This document shows, one piece after another, positions 35,979-46,064 of a stretch of 51,644 nucleotides of DNA. The notes beneath the pieces were generated by a model that saw only the letters and a program-made list of their open reading frames with translations, was not told where the DNA came from and made no database searches. Location of the stretch: contig NW_008705620.1 in assembly GCF_000186865.1 (NCBI RefSeq), positions 301-51,944 on the forward strand. The letters are read 5' to 3'. This DNA is from Aureococcus anophagefferens (taxonomy: Eukaryota; Sar; Pelagophyceae; Pelagomonadales; Pelagomonadaceae). Within the stretch, counting starts at the first letter, position 1; each line of letters starts with the position of its first letter. The position numbers and the translations under genes are program-made.

Positions 35979-36981
35979 ATGGCCAGGCTGACGCGCGTGG
36001 CCGCGCTCGCGCTGGCCGCCTACCTTCTGGGCTGGCTGCTCATTCCCAAGCCGTTCCGCTTCGAGGACGCGCGCCACCACGGACGGCGCTCCCCGCCGAA
36101 GACGATGGTCCAGCTGCCGGTCGCCCTGTCGGCGCAGCAGACCTTCGGCCCGCCGGAGGCGCGGCGCATCCCGCTCGTCATCCGCGGAATCGCGCCTGGT
36201 GCATCGCGATGTCGCGGCGGCGTCTCGCTGCTGGCGCGACGCCGCGGAGCGCGGCTTCTTCGACTACCGCTTCCACGACGCCGCCGCGCAGCGCGCCTTC
36301 GTGCGAGCCCGGGGCGGCGAGAAACTACTCGCCGCCTTCGAGGCCGCGACCACGTTCGCGCGGCGGACGCGGCTCTGGCGCGCGCTGCTGCTCTACGAGG
36401 AGGGCGGCCTGTACGCGTCCATGGACGCGCGGCTCGACGCGCCGGCGACCCTCTGGCTCCTCGTCGTCACGCGCCAGAACGACGCGGCGATCCTCGGCTG
36501 CGCGCGCTCGGGCCGGCCCTGGCGGGGGCTGTCGCGCTGCCGCTTCGACGACGGCGTCCTGGCCTTCGCGCCGGGCCACCCCATTCTCGCGCTCTACCTC
36601 GGCGCCGTCGCGGCGCCGAATGCGCGGGGCGCCGGCGCGCGCGCGCGCTCCGACGCCGCCGCGCGCGCCGGCTTCCGGCCGGGCTGCGACGGGACGCTCG
36701 CGGCCTCCGGCGACGGCGACTGGAACGCGCGCTTCCTCGCGGGCGCCCTCGGCGGCGGCGGCGGTGCGGCGCCCGCGGACGACGACGCCGATCGACGACG
36801 CCGCGCGCGCGCCGCCGGGGCTTCGTCGCCGTCCCTGCACGGGCTCACGACGAGCGTCGTCGTGCAAAAAGCAGAGCACTCGGCGGCCCGAGGCGTCGCT
36901 CCGGGGCCGGCGCTTTGCCGTCGTCCCGCGGCCCGCGGCGCCGGAGGACGCACCGGGGCTTCGTGGCGGCCCGGTCGGTGA
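35979..36981 (+). pseudogene. Frameshifted GT32-like glycosyltransferase
   Basis: The N-terminus in frame 0 is a signal anchor ('MARLTRVAALALAAYLLGWL') running to 'RRIPLVIRG'. From about 36195 the conserved sequence continues in frame +1: 'VAAASRCWRDAAERGFFDYR', 'RALLLYEEGGLYASMDARL'. The second stretch is the region of the GT32/OCH1-type DXD motif, but the first Asp is Ser. There is no room for an intron at the switch (about 20 bp). Further downstream protein-like pieces return to frame 0 ('GFVAVPARAHDE'), and a segment (CGATCGACGACGCC and following) occurs twice, near 36788 and 37191. Either a decaying gene or an assembly indel. Confidence 0.55.
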
Positions 36982-37322
36982 TCGCGACGGCGCGGGAGAA
37001 GCGGGAACGTCGACTTGTGGTGCGCACGGCCCCGCTCCCGCGAAACAGCGCGCCGCTCGGCCCGATCGCGACGGATTCGCGATCGCGACGGATTCGCGTA
37101 ATTTTTGGACGGATCGACGGCGCTCGGCCCCGCCGTCGCGGCGGGCGTGCAGCGGCGCCGCGCGGCGTCGGCACGAAGTGGGCAAGCTCGCCGATCGACG
37201 ACGCCGCGCGCGCGCCGCCGCGCCGGTTCCCGCCCATCAGCCCCGCGGAGCACCGGACCTCCTGGGCCAATCTGACCTGCCTCTGGCGCGCGCACTAGCG
37301 CGATCGAACTTAGACGGGCGCC
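36982..37322. other. Remnant 3' part of the glycosyltransferase region
   Basis: Contains protein-like 'RRFPPISPAEHRTSWANLTC' in the original frame 0, ending at 37298, plus a short direct repeat GCGACGGATTCGC (37067-37097). Possibly the displaced C-terminus of the disrupted gene. Confidence 0.35.
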
Positions 37323-37484
37323 CTACTCGTCGTCCTCGTCGGAGTCGACCTGGACGACGCGGCGCTTCTTGGACTTCTGGACGACGATCTCCTCGTCGGA
37401 GTCGTCGAAGTCGACGGGCGCGCGCGGCGCCGGCGGCGGCGACGCGGGCGCCTCCTTCTTGGCGGGCGCGCGCGCGGCCCAGCG

Positions 37485-37518
<34 letters not shown>

Positions 37519-37532
37519 GCCCCCGCGCCGAA

Positions 37533-37578
<46 letters not shown>

Positions 37579-38720
37579 AAGATGGCCTTGCGGGAGACCT
37601 CCTGCTTCGTGCCCGCCTTGAGCGCGCCGATGTCGCCGGCGTCGTCGTACTCGAGGCCCTCCTCGAGGTAGTCGCGCGTCATGGCCGCGCGCGCGCCGCC
37701 GCCGCCGCCGCGCTTGGACCGCGCGTCCTCGCGCGCCCTGCGCCGCGACTCGCGGCGGATCGCGTCCTCGCGCTGCTTCGCGCGCTCCTGCTGCATCTGC
37801 TCCGGGTCCTCGACGACGTAGATCTCCTTGATGCGCGCGGGCTTGGCGACGGCTTTTTTGGTGCGCAGCGTAAAGGTCTTGTGCGCGTCGGACGACAGCG
37901 ACGGCGGCCGGAGCCGCATCTCGTTCAACAGCGTCGCGTGCGACACGAGGCACATGGGGCCCTCCTTGGGGTTCACCTGGAGGCAGAGGCGCTCGCTCTT
38001 GAGCGCGCGCGACACGACGTCGAAGGTCTCGCCGCCGACGACGATCTGCGTGGACCCGTCGCTCCAGCGCACGAGGCGCGCGTTCGACTCGCGCTCGGGC
38101 CGGCCGTCGGCGTCGCGGAGGACCTCGTCCGTGAGCGCGTCCTTCTTCCAGCGCCAGCGGAGCACGGTCTGGCCCTCGCGGTCCTCGTCGTCGGGCGCGT
38201 CCTCGTCGTAGGGCTTGTGCTCGAAGGCGAGGAACTTGGGCACGCGGACGACGTTCGCCTCGGCGGCCGCCGGCGGCCGCGCGCAGTTCGGGAACGCGAG
38301 CACCGCGGGCTCCGTGCCCTTGGGCAGCGCGCGCTTCTTCGGCGGACCCGCGGGCTCCTCGCGGAAGTGCGTCTCCTCGAACTCGAGCTCCTCGTCCTTG
38401 CCCAGGGCCTCGTCGTCGCTGTCGTCGCCGAAGAGGTCCTCCATGCGGTGCTTGTTCCGGTCGCCGGCCGGGGCCGCCGCCGCCGCCGGCGCGGCGTCGT
38501 CGTCGTCGTCGCTCGCGCCGAAGAGGTCCGTCATGCTCGTGTCCTTGGGTGTTGTGGGTTTGGGCGCCGCCGGCGGCGCGGGCGCCTCGTCGTCGGACCC
38601 GAAGAGCTCCGTCATGCTCGTGTCCTTGGGCGCCGCGGGCGTCGGCGCCGCCGCCGGCGCCGCCGGCGCCTCGTCGTCGGACGACTCGCCGAAGAGGTCG
38701 TTCATGGTCGCGTCGGCCAT
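37323..38720 (-). CDS. LEO1: LEO1, RNA polymerase-associated (Paf1 complex) subunit
   Basis: 465 aa. LEO1 is a core subunit of the nuclear Paf1 complex, which travels with RNA polymerase II and promotes elongation and histone modification. The N-terminus has four repeats of the type 'MNDLFGESSDDEAP'. The LEO1 domain (about 155-340) shows 'NVVRVPKFLAFEHKPYDED', 'VLRWRWKKDA', 'ESNARLVRWSDGSTQIVVGG', 'HKTFTLRTKK' and 'AIRRESRRRARED', then 'DYLEEGLEYD'. The C-terminus has two long Asp runs and ends 'VDSDEDDE'. Head-to-head with TAF6. Start at the ATG giving 'MADATMNDLFG'. Confidence 0.93.
37486..37575 (-). repeat. Two TCG trinucleotide runs coding poly-Asp
   Basis: Pure TCG repeats of 11 units (37486-37518) and 14 units (37534-37575), read as GAC codons in LEO1. 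Length polymorphism by slippage is likely. Confidence 0.95.
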
Positions 38721-39002
38721 GGTCGTTTGCGCACTGCGACGCCGCGGGTGGTGGCGGCGAGTGCAACGCGAGTGGTGGCGGCGAGGCGCGCACGACGCGA
38801 GTGGCGGCCGGCGAGTACGGAGCTCGGCCTTGAGCTGCGACGACGCCGTCGCTGTCGCGCGAGCACCGAGCACCACTCGCACTGCGCGGCGTGCTCCGCG
38901 GGCGCCGCGTGCAACACAGACATCGTCCACATTCCTCGGCGGCGCCGGCGCGCGACGGCGGGCGCCGCGCCGCCGTGAACGGCCGGCGTAAAACCGGAAA
39001 CG
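38721..39002. promoter_or_regulatory. Bidirectional promoter region LEO1/TAF6
   Basis: 282 bp between two divergent start codons. It contains about three imperfect copies of a GCGAGTGGTGGCGGC-type unit (38750-38820). It presumably drives both transcription-machinery genes. Confidence 0.5.
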
Positions 39003-40508
39003 ATGAGCGAGGACGCGCGTCGCGAGGCGAAGGCGCGCGTGGCGGCGTGGGCGCAGGCGGTCTGCGCCGGCGCGGCGCCGCAGCTGCGGGAGGCGTCGCC
39101 GCCCGTGGCGCTGAGCCCGGAGGCGGCCGCGGCCGTCGGGTCGGCCGTGGAGCGGCGGTTGCGGCACCTGCTCGGCGAGGCGACGAAGCGGACCGTGTTC
39201 CGGCGCGGCGAGCGGCTCACGGGCGACGACGTCAACGGGGCGCTCGAGGCTTTGGGCGACGAGCGCTGCCTGGGCCACCCGCGGCGCGAGCTCGTCGCGA
39301 CGACGGGCGGCGGCGCGAGCCTGCCGCCGCGGGAATTAAGGTTGCGGGACGTCGAGGCCGCGGCGGCCGCGCGGTCGTTGTCCAACGCCCTCGTGGAGCC
39401 GTCCCTGGGCCTGCGCTGGCTGAGCGTCGACGGGCGGGACGCGCGGGAACGCGACGGCGCCGCCGCCGAGGGCCCGCCGCCGTGGGCGCGGCTCGCGCCG
39501 GGCGCGCCCGCGCCGGGCGGCGCGCTCGGGCGGGAGCAGGAGCTCTACCTGCGCAAGGTCGTCGACGCCGTGCGGGGGCGTCTGGACGTGCAGGAGCGGC
39601 GCGAGGTCTTCCGGTCGCTCGCGCGCGACGCGGGTTTGGCATCCGTCGTCCCTTACCTCGCGGCGTTCCTCGCGGAGGAGGCGAACCGCGCGAAGAAGCG
39701 GCCCGTGGGCCACCTGCGAAGGGCCGTCGACGCCATCGGCTGCGTCGCGCGGAACCGGCGGTCGCGCGTCGAGCTCCACCTCCACCGCCTCGTGCCGGTC
39801 GCCTTGACGTGCGTCGTCGCGAAGAAGCTCGGCCTCGCCGACGGCGACCCGGGCGACGGCGACCACTGGGACTTACGGGTCGCCGCGGCGCGCACGGCGG
39901 CGGCGGTCTGCGCCGAGTTCGGGGACGCGTACGCGACGCTGCGGCCGCGCGTGTCGAAGACGTACGCGGACGCGCTCGCGGACGGCGCCAAGCCCCTGGC
40001 GACGCACTTCGGGGCGTTGGTGGGGTTGCGGGCGCTGGGGCCGTTGACCGTGGCGTCCCTCGTGATCCCGCGCGCGGCGGAGCTCGCCGCGCGCTTCGAC
40101 GCGGCGGCGTCCGCGGCGCCGCCGGACGGCGAGGACGCGGCGTCGCGCGCGCGGCGCCTCGCGGCGGCGGCCGACGCGCGCCACTGCCTCGCGGCGCTGG
40201 CCGACGCCGCGGCGGCCCACGGCCGCGCGGACCCGCGCCGCGCGCCGAGTGCGGCCTTGGACGCGCGGCCGACGCTCGGCGCCGCGGCGCCGCGGCGCCT
40301 CACGGCGCCCAAGCCGGCGGGCGCCAAGCGGCCCGCGGCGAAGCGCAAGCGCGGCGCCGACGGCGCCGCGGCCAACGTCGACGCGCCGCCCGCGCCGCAG
40401 AAGACCGCGCCCGCGTCGCCGCCGCGGCCGCACCTCGACCTCCTCGACGCGCTCGGCGAGGCCCTCGTCCCGCACGCCGCCGCCTACCCGGCGACCGCCT
40501 TCATCTGA
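39003..40508 (+). CDS. TAF6: TAF6, TFIID/SAGA histone-fold subunit
   Basis: 501 aa, nuclear. TAF6 pairs with TAF9 through its histone fold and scaffolds TFIID and SAGA. The histone fold is at about 35-90 ('LSPEAAAAVGSAVERRLRHL', 'RGERLTGDDVNGALEALG'). The TAF6 C-terminal HEAT domain is at about 175-375: 'ELYLRKVVDAVRGRLDVQER', 'VPYLAAFLAEEANRAK', 'HLHRLVPVALTCVVAKKLG', 'HWDLRVAAARTAAAVCAEFG' and 'KPLATHFGALVGLRALGP'. The tail is basic and low-complexity. Start ATG 39003 follows AAACG. Length is in the usual range. Confidence 0.94.
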   Translation: MSEDARREAKARVAAWAQAVCAGAAPQLREASPPVALSPEAAAAVGSAVERRLRHLLGEATKRTVFRRGERLTGDDVNGALEALGDERCLGHPRRELVATTGGGASLPPRELRLRDVEAAAAARSLSNALVEPSLGLRWLSVDGRDARERDGAAAEGPPPWARLAPGAPAPGGALGREQELYLRKVVDAVRGRLDVQERREVFRSLARDAGLASVVPYLAAFLAEEANRAKKRPVGHLRRAVDAIGCVARNRRSRVELHLHRLVPVALTCVVAKKLGLADGDPGDGDHWDLRVAAARTAAAVCAEFGDAYATLRPRVSKTYADALADGAKPLATHFGALVGLRALGPLTVASLVIPRAAELAARFDAAASAAPPDGEDAASRARRLAAAADARHCLAALADAAAAHGRADPRRAPSAALDARPTLGAAAPRRLTAPKPAGAKRPAAKRKRGADGAAANVDAPPAPQKTAPASPPRPHLDLLDALGEALVPHAAAYPATAFI

Positions 40509-40705
40509 CCCGCGTAGGAGCCGGCGCCGGGTAAAGGCCGAAGTTGGGCGAGCGGGGGTTCGGGCGTCGCGTTTGCAATTGCGCGACTTCAAAAGTTGCC
40601 ACAGTGCATCTCAAGCCCGACGCCTCGAGCGCGCCCCTGCTCGTCGCGCTCGTCGTCTCGCGCTCGTCGACGCGCCGCGCGACCCGTCGCCGCGCGCCGC
40701 CGCCG

Positions 40706-41362
40706 ATGGCGGGCATGGACCAGAACCGCATGATCCGGAGCAAGGAGCTGCACGTCATGCTGCGCGAGGTCGTCGCCGACGGCGGCGGCGGCGCCATGCT
40801 CATCTCGTGCAAGGGCGCCATCCTCGCGTCGGCGGGCTTCGACCAGGCCGAGCCCAAGATCGTGAGCGCCATCGCCGCGCACGTCTGGGCGCACGTCGCG
40901 CTCGTGCCGACGAAATACCCGCAAGTCGGCGACCTCCGGACGATGGCGCGGCGCCCGCGCCGCCGCCCGCCGCCGCCGCGCCCGAACACGCCCGCGCCCC
41001 GCCGCAGCTCTTCGACGTCGAGGGCGGCACGCTCGTCCTCGGCGAGCTCCTCGAGGCGTCGCACTTCGCGCGCGGCCCGCGCCCGCGGCCGCGACCGCCG
41101 CGCCGCCGCCGCGCGACCGCGCCGCGCCGCGCAGGTCTGCCTCTACTCGAAAAAGGAGTACGGGGAGCCCCTCAGCGACCTCTTCGGTGCGTCCGCGCCG
41201 ACCGACCGACCGCGCGCCGACGCCGCGCGCCCCTCCGCAGCGCGCCTCGCGGCGCTCCAGCAGAAGCTCGCGGAGATGTGCGGCGACGCCCTCTCCGGGC
41301 GGCCCGACGACAGCCCCGAGGCGGGCGCCGCGGCGCTCGACGCCGACGCCGCCACGCGGTAG
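40706..41362 (+). CDS. LAMTOR2: LAMTOR2-like roadblock protein (Ragulator), multi-exon
   Basis: LAMTOR2 (p14) is the roadblock subunit of the Ragulator complex that anchors Rag GTPases and TORC1 signalling on lysosomes or vacuoles. Exon 1 (40706 to about 40924) gives 'MIRSKELHVMLREVVADGGG', 'AMLISCKGAILASAGFDQAE' and 'IVSAIAAHVWAHV'. Exon 2 (41008 to about 41055) gives 'LFDVEGGTLVLGELLE'. Exon 3 (from 41135) gives 'VCLYSKKEYGEPLSDLF' and ends in 'LAALQQKLAEMCGDALS'. Order and spacing match animal LAMTOR2. Splice sites are inferred from frame: GT at 40925, GC at 41056, possibly another intron at 41187-41240. Extra residues at the end are unconserved. Confidence 0.72.
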   Translation: MAGMDQNRMIRSKELHVMLREVVADGGGGAMLISCKGAILASAGFDQAEPKIVSAIAAHVWAHVALVPTKYPQVGDLRTMARRPRRRPPPPRPNTPAPRRSSSTSRAARSSSASSSRRRTSRAARARGRDRRAAAARPRRAAQVCLYSKKEYGEPLSDLFGASAPTDRPRADAARPSAARLAALQQKLAEMCGDALSGRPDDSPEAGAAALDADAATR

Positions 41363-41881
41363 CTCGCGTAGCCTAGGCGCGGCACGCAGCTCGAGGGGAC
41401 GTGCGGCCCCGGCACGCAGCTCGAGGGGACGTGCGGCCCGCGCGCCGGCCGGCGTGCGCCCGGTGGGTACGCGCGCTGGGCGCGACTCCGAGGCGCTGGC
41501 GGAGGAGACACCGCGCGGCGGCGCCGCGGCCGCGGAAGCGGCGGCGGCGCGGCGCGAGCGCCGGCGCGGCGTCTCCCCGTCGGCGCCCCGTGCCCCCCGG
41601 CGGAAGCGGGCGCGCGGCGTGTTCGGGGAAAGAATTATCGGTACAGTGGTGGTGGCGCGCCTTCGCGCCCCGGCTCGTCGGCGGCTTCGGCGTTTCGGCA
41701 CCGGGCCGAGAGCGTCCCGCGCCGCGTCTCGCGGCGTCGGCGAGGGGGTCGCCGGGGGGGACCGGGGGGCCGCGGGCGACGCCCGCGGCCCGTGCGTGCC
41801 CCCCGCCCCTCGGAGCGGGCGCTCTCCTTCGGTCTGGGTGCGCCGAGGAGGTCGGGGCTTGTCGGCGCGCCGGCCGCCCGC
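41363..41881. other. Intergenic with 30-bp tandem repeat
   Basis: 519 bp between the convergent LAMTOR2-like and LC8 genes. GGCACGCAGCTCGAGGGGAC and following bases form two 30-bp copies at 41381-41410 and 41411-41440, differing only in the last base. The rest is G/C-rich with no gene. Confidence 0.6.
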
Positions 41882-42978
<1,097 letters not shown>

Positions 42979-44772
42979 ATGGCCATGACCGCGCGCCCAC
43001 TAATGGCTGCGCGTGCTCTCTGTATTCTCGGCGTTGCTGCCGCCTTGCGGGCGCCGCGACTGCAGCAACGCACGACCGCGTTGCGCACGGCGACGATCTC
43101 GGCGCCGGACACGGGCATCTACAGCGTCGGGTGCGAGGACACGTCCGCGAGCCTGACTCGGCTGGCGGCGCGGTCCGACTCCTGGGCCGCGACGACGATG
43201 GCGGAGCGCGTCACGGTCGCCGAGGCGATCCTCGACGCGCTGAGGGAGGAGGACTGGGGCGGCGCGTGGCTCGAGGCCCAGGTGGACCTCGAGGGCATCG
43301 TCGGCGCCGACGCGCGGCGCACGTCGGCGTCGCAGACGCGCTTCGTCTTCGGGTCTACGGTCAAGGACATGGTCGCGTCGTTCGTCGAGGCGCACGGCGG
43401 CGACGGTCAGTCGGAGCGCCGCACGGCGCTCCTCAAGGGCGAGGCCGTCGCCGTCGGCGCGGCCGTCCCCGGCGCGACGATGGAGGTCCGAAGGGGGGAG
43501 AAGCCGGCCCAAACCGGCGCCGCACCGGGCACGGTGACGCTCGTGCTCGGCGCGGGGAACCAGTCCTTCCTCACGCTGCTCGACGCGCTCCAGCGCGCTT
43601 TGGTCGACGGCGAGACCGTGCTCGTGAAGCACCACCCGCTGCGCCCGTGGCTCGCGGACCCGTTCGCGAAGATCCTCGGCCCGCTCGTGGAGCTCGACGT
43701 CGTCGCGCAGACGTTGGACGCCGGCGTCGTCGAGGCGTCGGCGCTCGTCGCCGACCCGCGCGTCGGCCACGTCCACATCACGGGCTCCGAGGCGACGCGC
43801 GACGCGGTCCGAAAGACGCTCGACGCCGCGGGCAAGGCCGCCGTCGCCATCTCCGCGGAGCTCGGCTGCGCGACGCCCTGGCTCGTGCCCCCGGGCGAGT
43901 GGACCGCCAAGGATCTGGCGAACGCCGCGTCCGCGCTCGTCGCGGGCAAGAAGGCGAACGGCGGCTCGAACTGCCTGAGCCCGCAGGTCGTGCTTTTGGC
44001 CGACGGCTGGCCGCAGAAGGACGCGTTCCTCGACGAGGTCGCGGCGCAGATCGCGGCGCAGCCGACGTGGAAGGCCTACTACCCCGGCGCCGCGGGCCGC
44101 CGCGACGACGTGTTGCAAGCCTACGGCCGGGCGCGCCTCGGCGACGGGAACGACGACGTCGCTTTGCTGGACGTCGGCGTCGCGGGCGCCCCGGGCTTCG
44201 ACGGGTCGGCGTTATCGAAAGAAGTCTTCGGCCCGCTGCTGGCCGTCTGCGCCCTGCCGGGCGGCGCCGCGGCGGGCCCGTGGCTCCGCGACCAGGCCGT
44301 GCCCTTCGCGAACTCGGACGCCGTCCTCGGCTCGCTGAGCTGCACGCTGCTCGCGCCGGCGAGCCTCGAGCCCGCCTTCGTCGACGCGGCCGTCGACGGC
44401 CTCAACTACGGCGCCGTCGCCGTCAACTGCTGGTCCGTCTTCTGCTACACGGCCATGTGCAACGGCGGCACCTGGGGCGCGCACCCGACGGACGTCGGCG
44501 AGCGGTCCGGCGCGGGCGCGATCGGCAACGTCTTCGGCGTGCCCGACGCGGCGAAGACCGTGGTCCGCGCGGGCACCCTGGAGAAGCCCGGCGTCGACCT
44601 CGCGAAACCGCCGCCGGCGCTCGTCTTCGACGCGCTCCACGCGGCGCTGCTGAAGCACGAGGGGTCGAGCGCGCTCAAGGCGGCCCTGAACCTGCTCCTC
44701 CGCCGCGGCCTCGGGAAGGTGAACGTGATCCCCGGCCTGAAGGGCCCCAAGTTCGGCGCCGCGCTCCCCTGA
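42979..44772 (+). CDS. Aldehyde dehydrogenase superfamily protein, leader-bearing
   Basis: 597 aa from ATG 42979. The first 30 residues are signal-peptide-like ('MAMTARPLMAARALCILGVA' then 'AALRAP'), which could be a secretory or stramenopile plastid leader. The ALDH core: 'VHITGSEATRDAVRK', 'ISAELGCATPWLV' with the general-base Glu294, 'ANGGSNCLSPQVVLL' with the candidate nucleophile Cys332, and 'KEVFGPLLAV'. The 'GGSNC' context departs from the usual GQxC, and the N-terminal NAD-binding region is divergent. Substrate unknown. It ends 9 bp before a convergent gene. Confidence 0.82.
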   Translation: MAMTARPLMAARALCILGVAAALRAPRLQQRTTALRTATISAPDTGIYSVGCEDTSASLTRLAARSDSWAATTMAERVTVAEAILDALREEDWGGAWLEAQVDLEGIVGADARRTSASQTRFVFGSTVKDMVASFVEAHGGDGQSERRTALLKGEAVAVGAAVPGATMEVRRGEKPAQTGAAPGTVTLVLGAGNQSFLTLLDALQRALVDGETVLVKHHPLRPWLADPFAKILGPLVELDVVAQTLDAGVVEASALVADPRVGHVHITGSEATRDAVRKTLDAAGKAAVAISAELGCATPWLVPPGEWTAKDLANAASALVAGKKANGGSNCLSPQVVLLADGWPQKDAFLDEVAAQIAAQPTWKAYYPGAAGRRDDVLQAYGRARLGDGNDDVALLDVGVAGAPGFDGSALSKEVFGPLLAVCALPGGAAAGPWLRDQAVPFANSDAVLGSLSCTLLAPASLEPAFVDAAVDGLNYGAVAVNCWSVFCYTAMCNGGTWGAHPTDVGERSGAGAIGNVFGVPDAAKTVVRAGTLEKPGVDLAKPPPALVFDALHAALLKHEGSSALKAALNLLLRRGLGKVNVIPGLKGPKFGAALP

Positions 44773-44781
44773 ACTGTAACA

Positions 44782-45513
44782 TTAGGCCGGCTTCTCCTTG
44801 GACGCGAGCCAGAGGTACGCGAGCATGGACGCGGGGATGACGCCGTCGTACCAGACGTGGCCGCCCAAGCTCTTGTAGAACGCGTCGCACGCCAAACCCT
44901 CGAACCAGGACAAGACGCCCACGGGCGCGGCGACGAGCACGGCGAAGAGGTCGTAGCAGCGGTCCTTGTCGTCGCGCGCGAGGTCGTAGGCCGCGGCGAC
45001 CCAGAGCAGGGACGTCTGGACGTACGTGAACGAGAACACGGGCGGCACGCAGAAGCCGAGGACGACCGAGTGCAGCGCGGCGTGCGCCGCGGCGTGCGCC
45101 TCGGGCACGCGCGGCGCCGACCGGAGCAACGCGAAGTAGAAGATCCAGAGCGGCGGCAGCGTCGCCGCGCGCGCCGCGACGGAGGCCTCCGCGCCGCCGC
45201 GGCCGCCCGTGACGCCGAGCGCGAGGCCCAGGTGCGCCGCGCCGTGGGCGAAGATCGCGGGCCCGGCCTTGGCGACGGGCTCGACGAAGCGCGTCCCGGC
45301 GAAGCGCCGCGCCAGGAGGCACAGCGCGGCGGCGCCGAGCGTGTCGACGTAGAAGCAAAGAGCGTGCGAGCTCCTCCATGTGTTCGGCGCCGTGACGCAG
45401 AAGCCGTCGCGGACGAAGGAGGTGGCGAACAAATCTCTCCGCACGAGCACTGCGGCGAAGAAGGCTGCGCTGTTGACGAGCACGAATGCATTGGCGTAGT
45501 CGCCGGGTCGCAT
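44782..45513 (-). CDS. Multi-pass membrane protein, unknown
   Basis: 243 aa starting 'MRPGDYANAFVLVNSAAFFA'. About six or seven hydrophobic segments, with 'SHALCFYVDTLGAAALCLLA', 'IFAHGAAHLGLALGV', 'PLWIFYFALL' and 'HSVVLGFCVPPVFSFTY', and a short Lys-rich end 'ASKEKPA'. Several histidines sit next to membrane segments. No family recognised. A 33-bp terminal inverted repeat of a MITE begins 19 bp upstream of the start codon, so transcription probably starts inside the element. Alternative upstream non-ATG starts are rejected. Confidence 0.7.
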   Translation of the reverse strand: MRPGDYANAFVLVNSAAFFAAVLVRRDLFATSFVRDGFCVTAPNTWRSSHALCFYVDTLGAAALCLLARRFAGTRFVEPVAKAGPAIFAHGAAHLGLALGVTGGRGGAEASVAARAATLPPLWIFYFALLRSAPRVPEAHAAAHAALHSVVLGFCVPPVFSFTYVQTSLLWVAAAYDLARDDKDRCYDLFAVLVAAPVGVLSWFEGLACDAFYKSLGGHVWYDGVIPASMLAYLWLASKEKPA

Positions 45514-45531
45514 TGCTGCAAGTGGTGGTGA

Positions 45532-45950
45532 TACTGGTCTTTGCAGAAACGTTGTCCGCAACAAAAAACGAAGTTAACTTATCCAGCGTCTCATCCAGTG
45601 AGTGGTTGCGAAGCAGCGAGTGATGCAGCGACAATTTTGGCCATTTGCAGCAGGTGCACCGCGCGCAGCAGAGGGAGCAGCGAGTCGCGCAGCATGTCGC
45701 GCAGCGTGTGGGAAGACCGATCTTAGCCCATGCGAGCCCCGAGACAGCGCGGAGTGGTTTTTCGACACCCCTGACCCCGACTTCCCATAGCGAAGTACTC
45801 TCCGTTGTGCCCATCGTGGGCCAGATCATGCCGAACGGGCTGCCCGATAATCGACGCGTCCATCGACTTGCTGCAATATTTATCGACTTGCTGCGGGGAT
45901 TCCGTCTTCAGCTTCACTTGTTGCGGACAACGTTTCTGCAAAGACCAGTA
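45532..45950. mobile_element. MITE with 33-bp perfect terminal inverted repeats
   Basis: 419 bp. Left end 45532-45564 (TACTGGTCTTTGCAGAAACG and following) is the exact reverse complement of right end 45918-45950. If the outer TA on each side is the target duplication, the inverted repeats are 31 bp and the element fits a Tc1/mariner-type (TA target) non-autonomous transposon. The interior is AT-richer, with a duplicated ATCGACTTGCTGC (about 45865-45895), and has no transposase frame. Confidence 0.93.
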
Positions 45951-46064
45951 ATGGCTCAAGTCGAGGCCATCACAAAGTGCGAGTTGATGTCAACACCATT
46001 CGCAGAACTCGCCCCTTATGTGACCTTGCACAGTTGTTGAACAAAAGCTCTCGTGAGGAAAGCA
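45951..46064. other. 3' flank of BEACH gene
   Basis: AT-richer sequence between the MITE and the BEACH stop codon. No further features. Confidence 0.4.

Noticed and set aside
45574..45829. Cys-rich short frames inside the MITE
   Set aside because: They lie within a non-autonomous element, differ in every frame and have no transposase motif.
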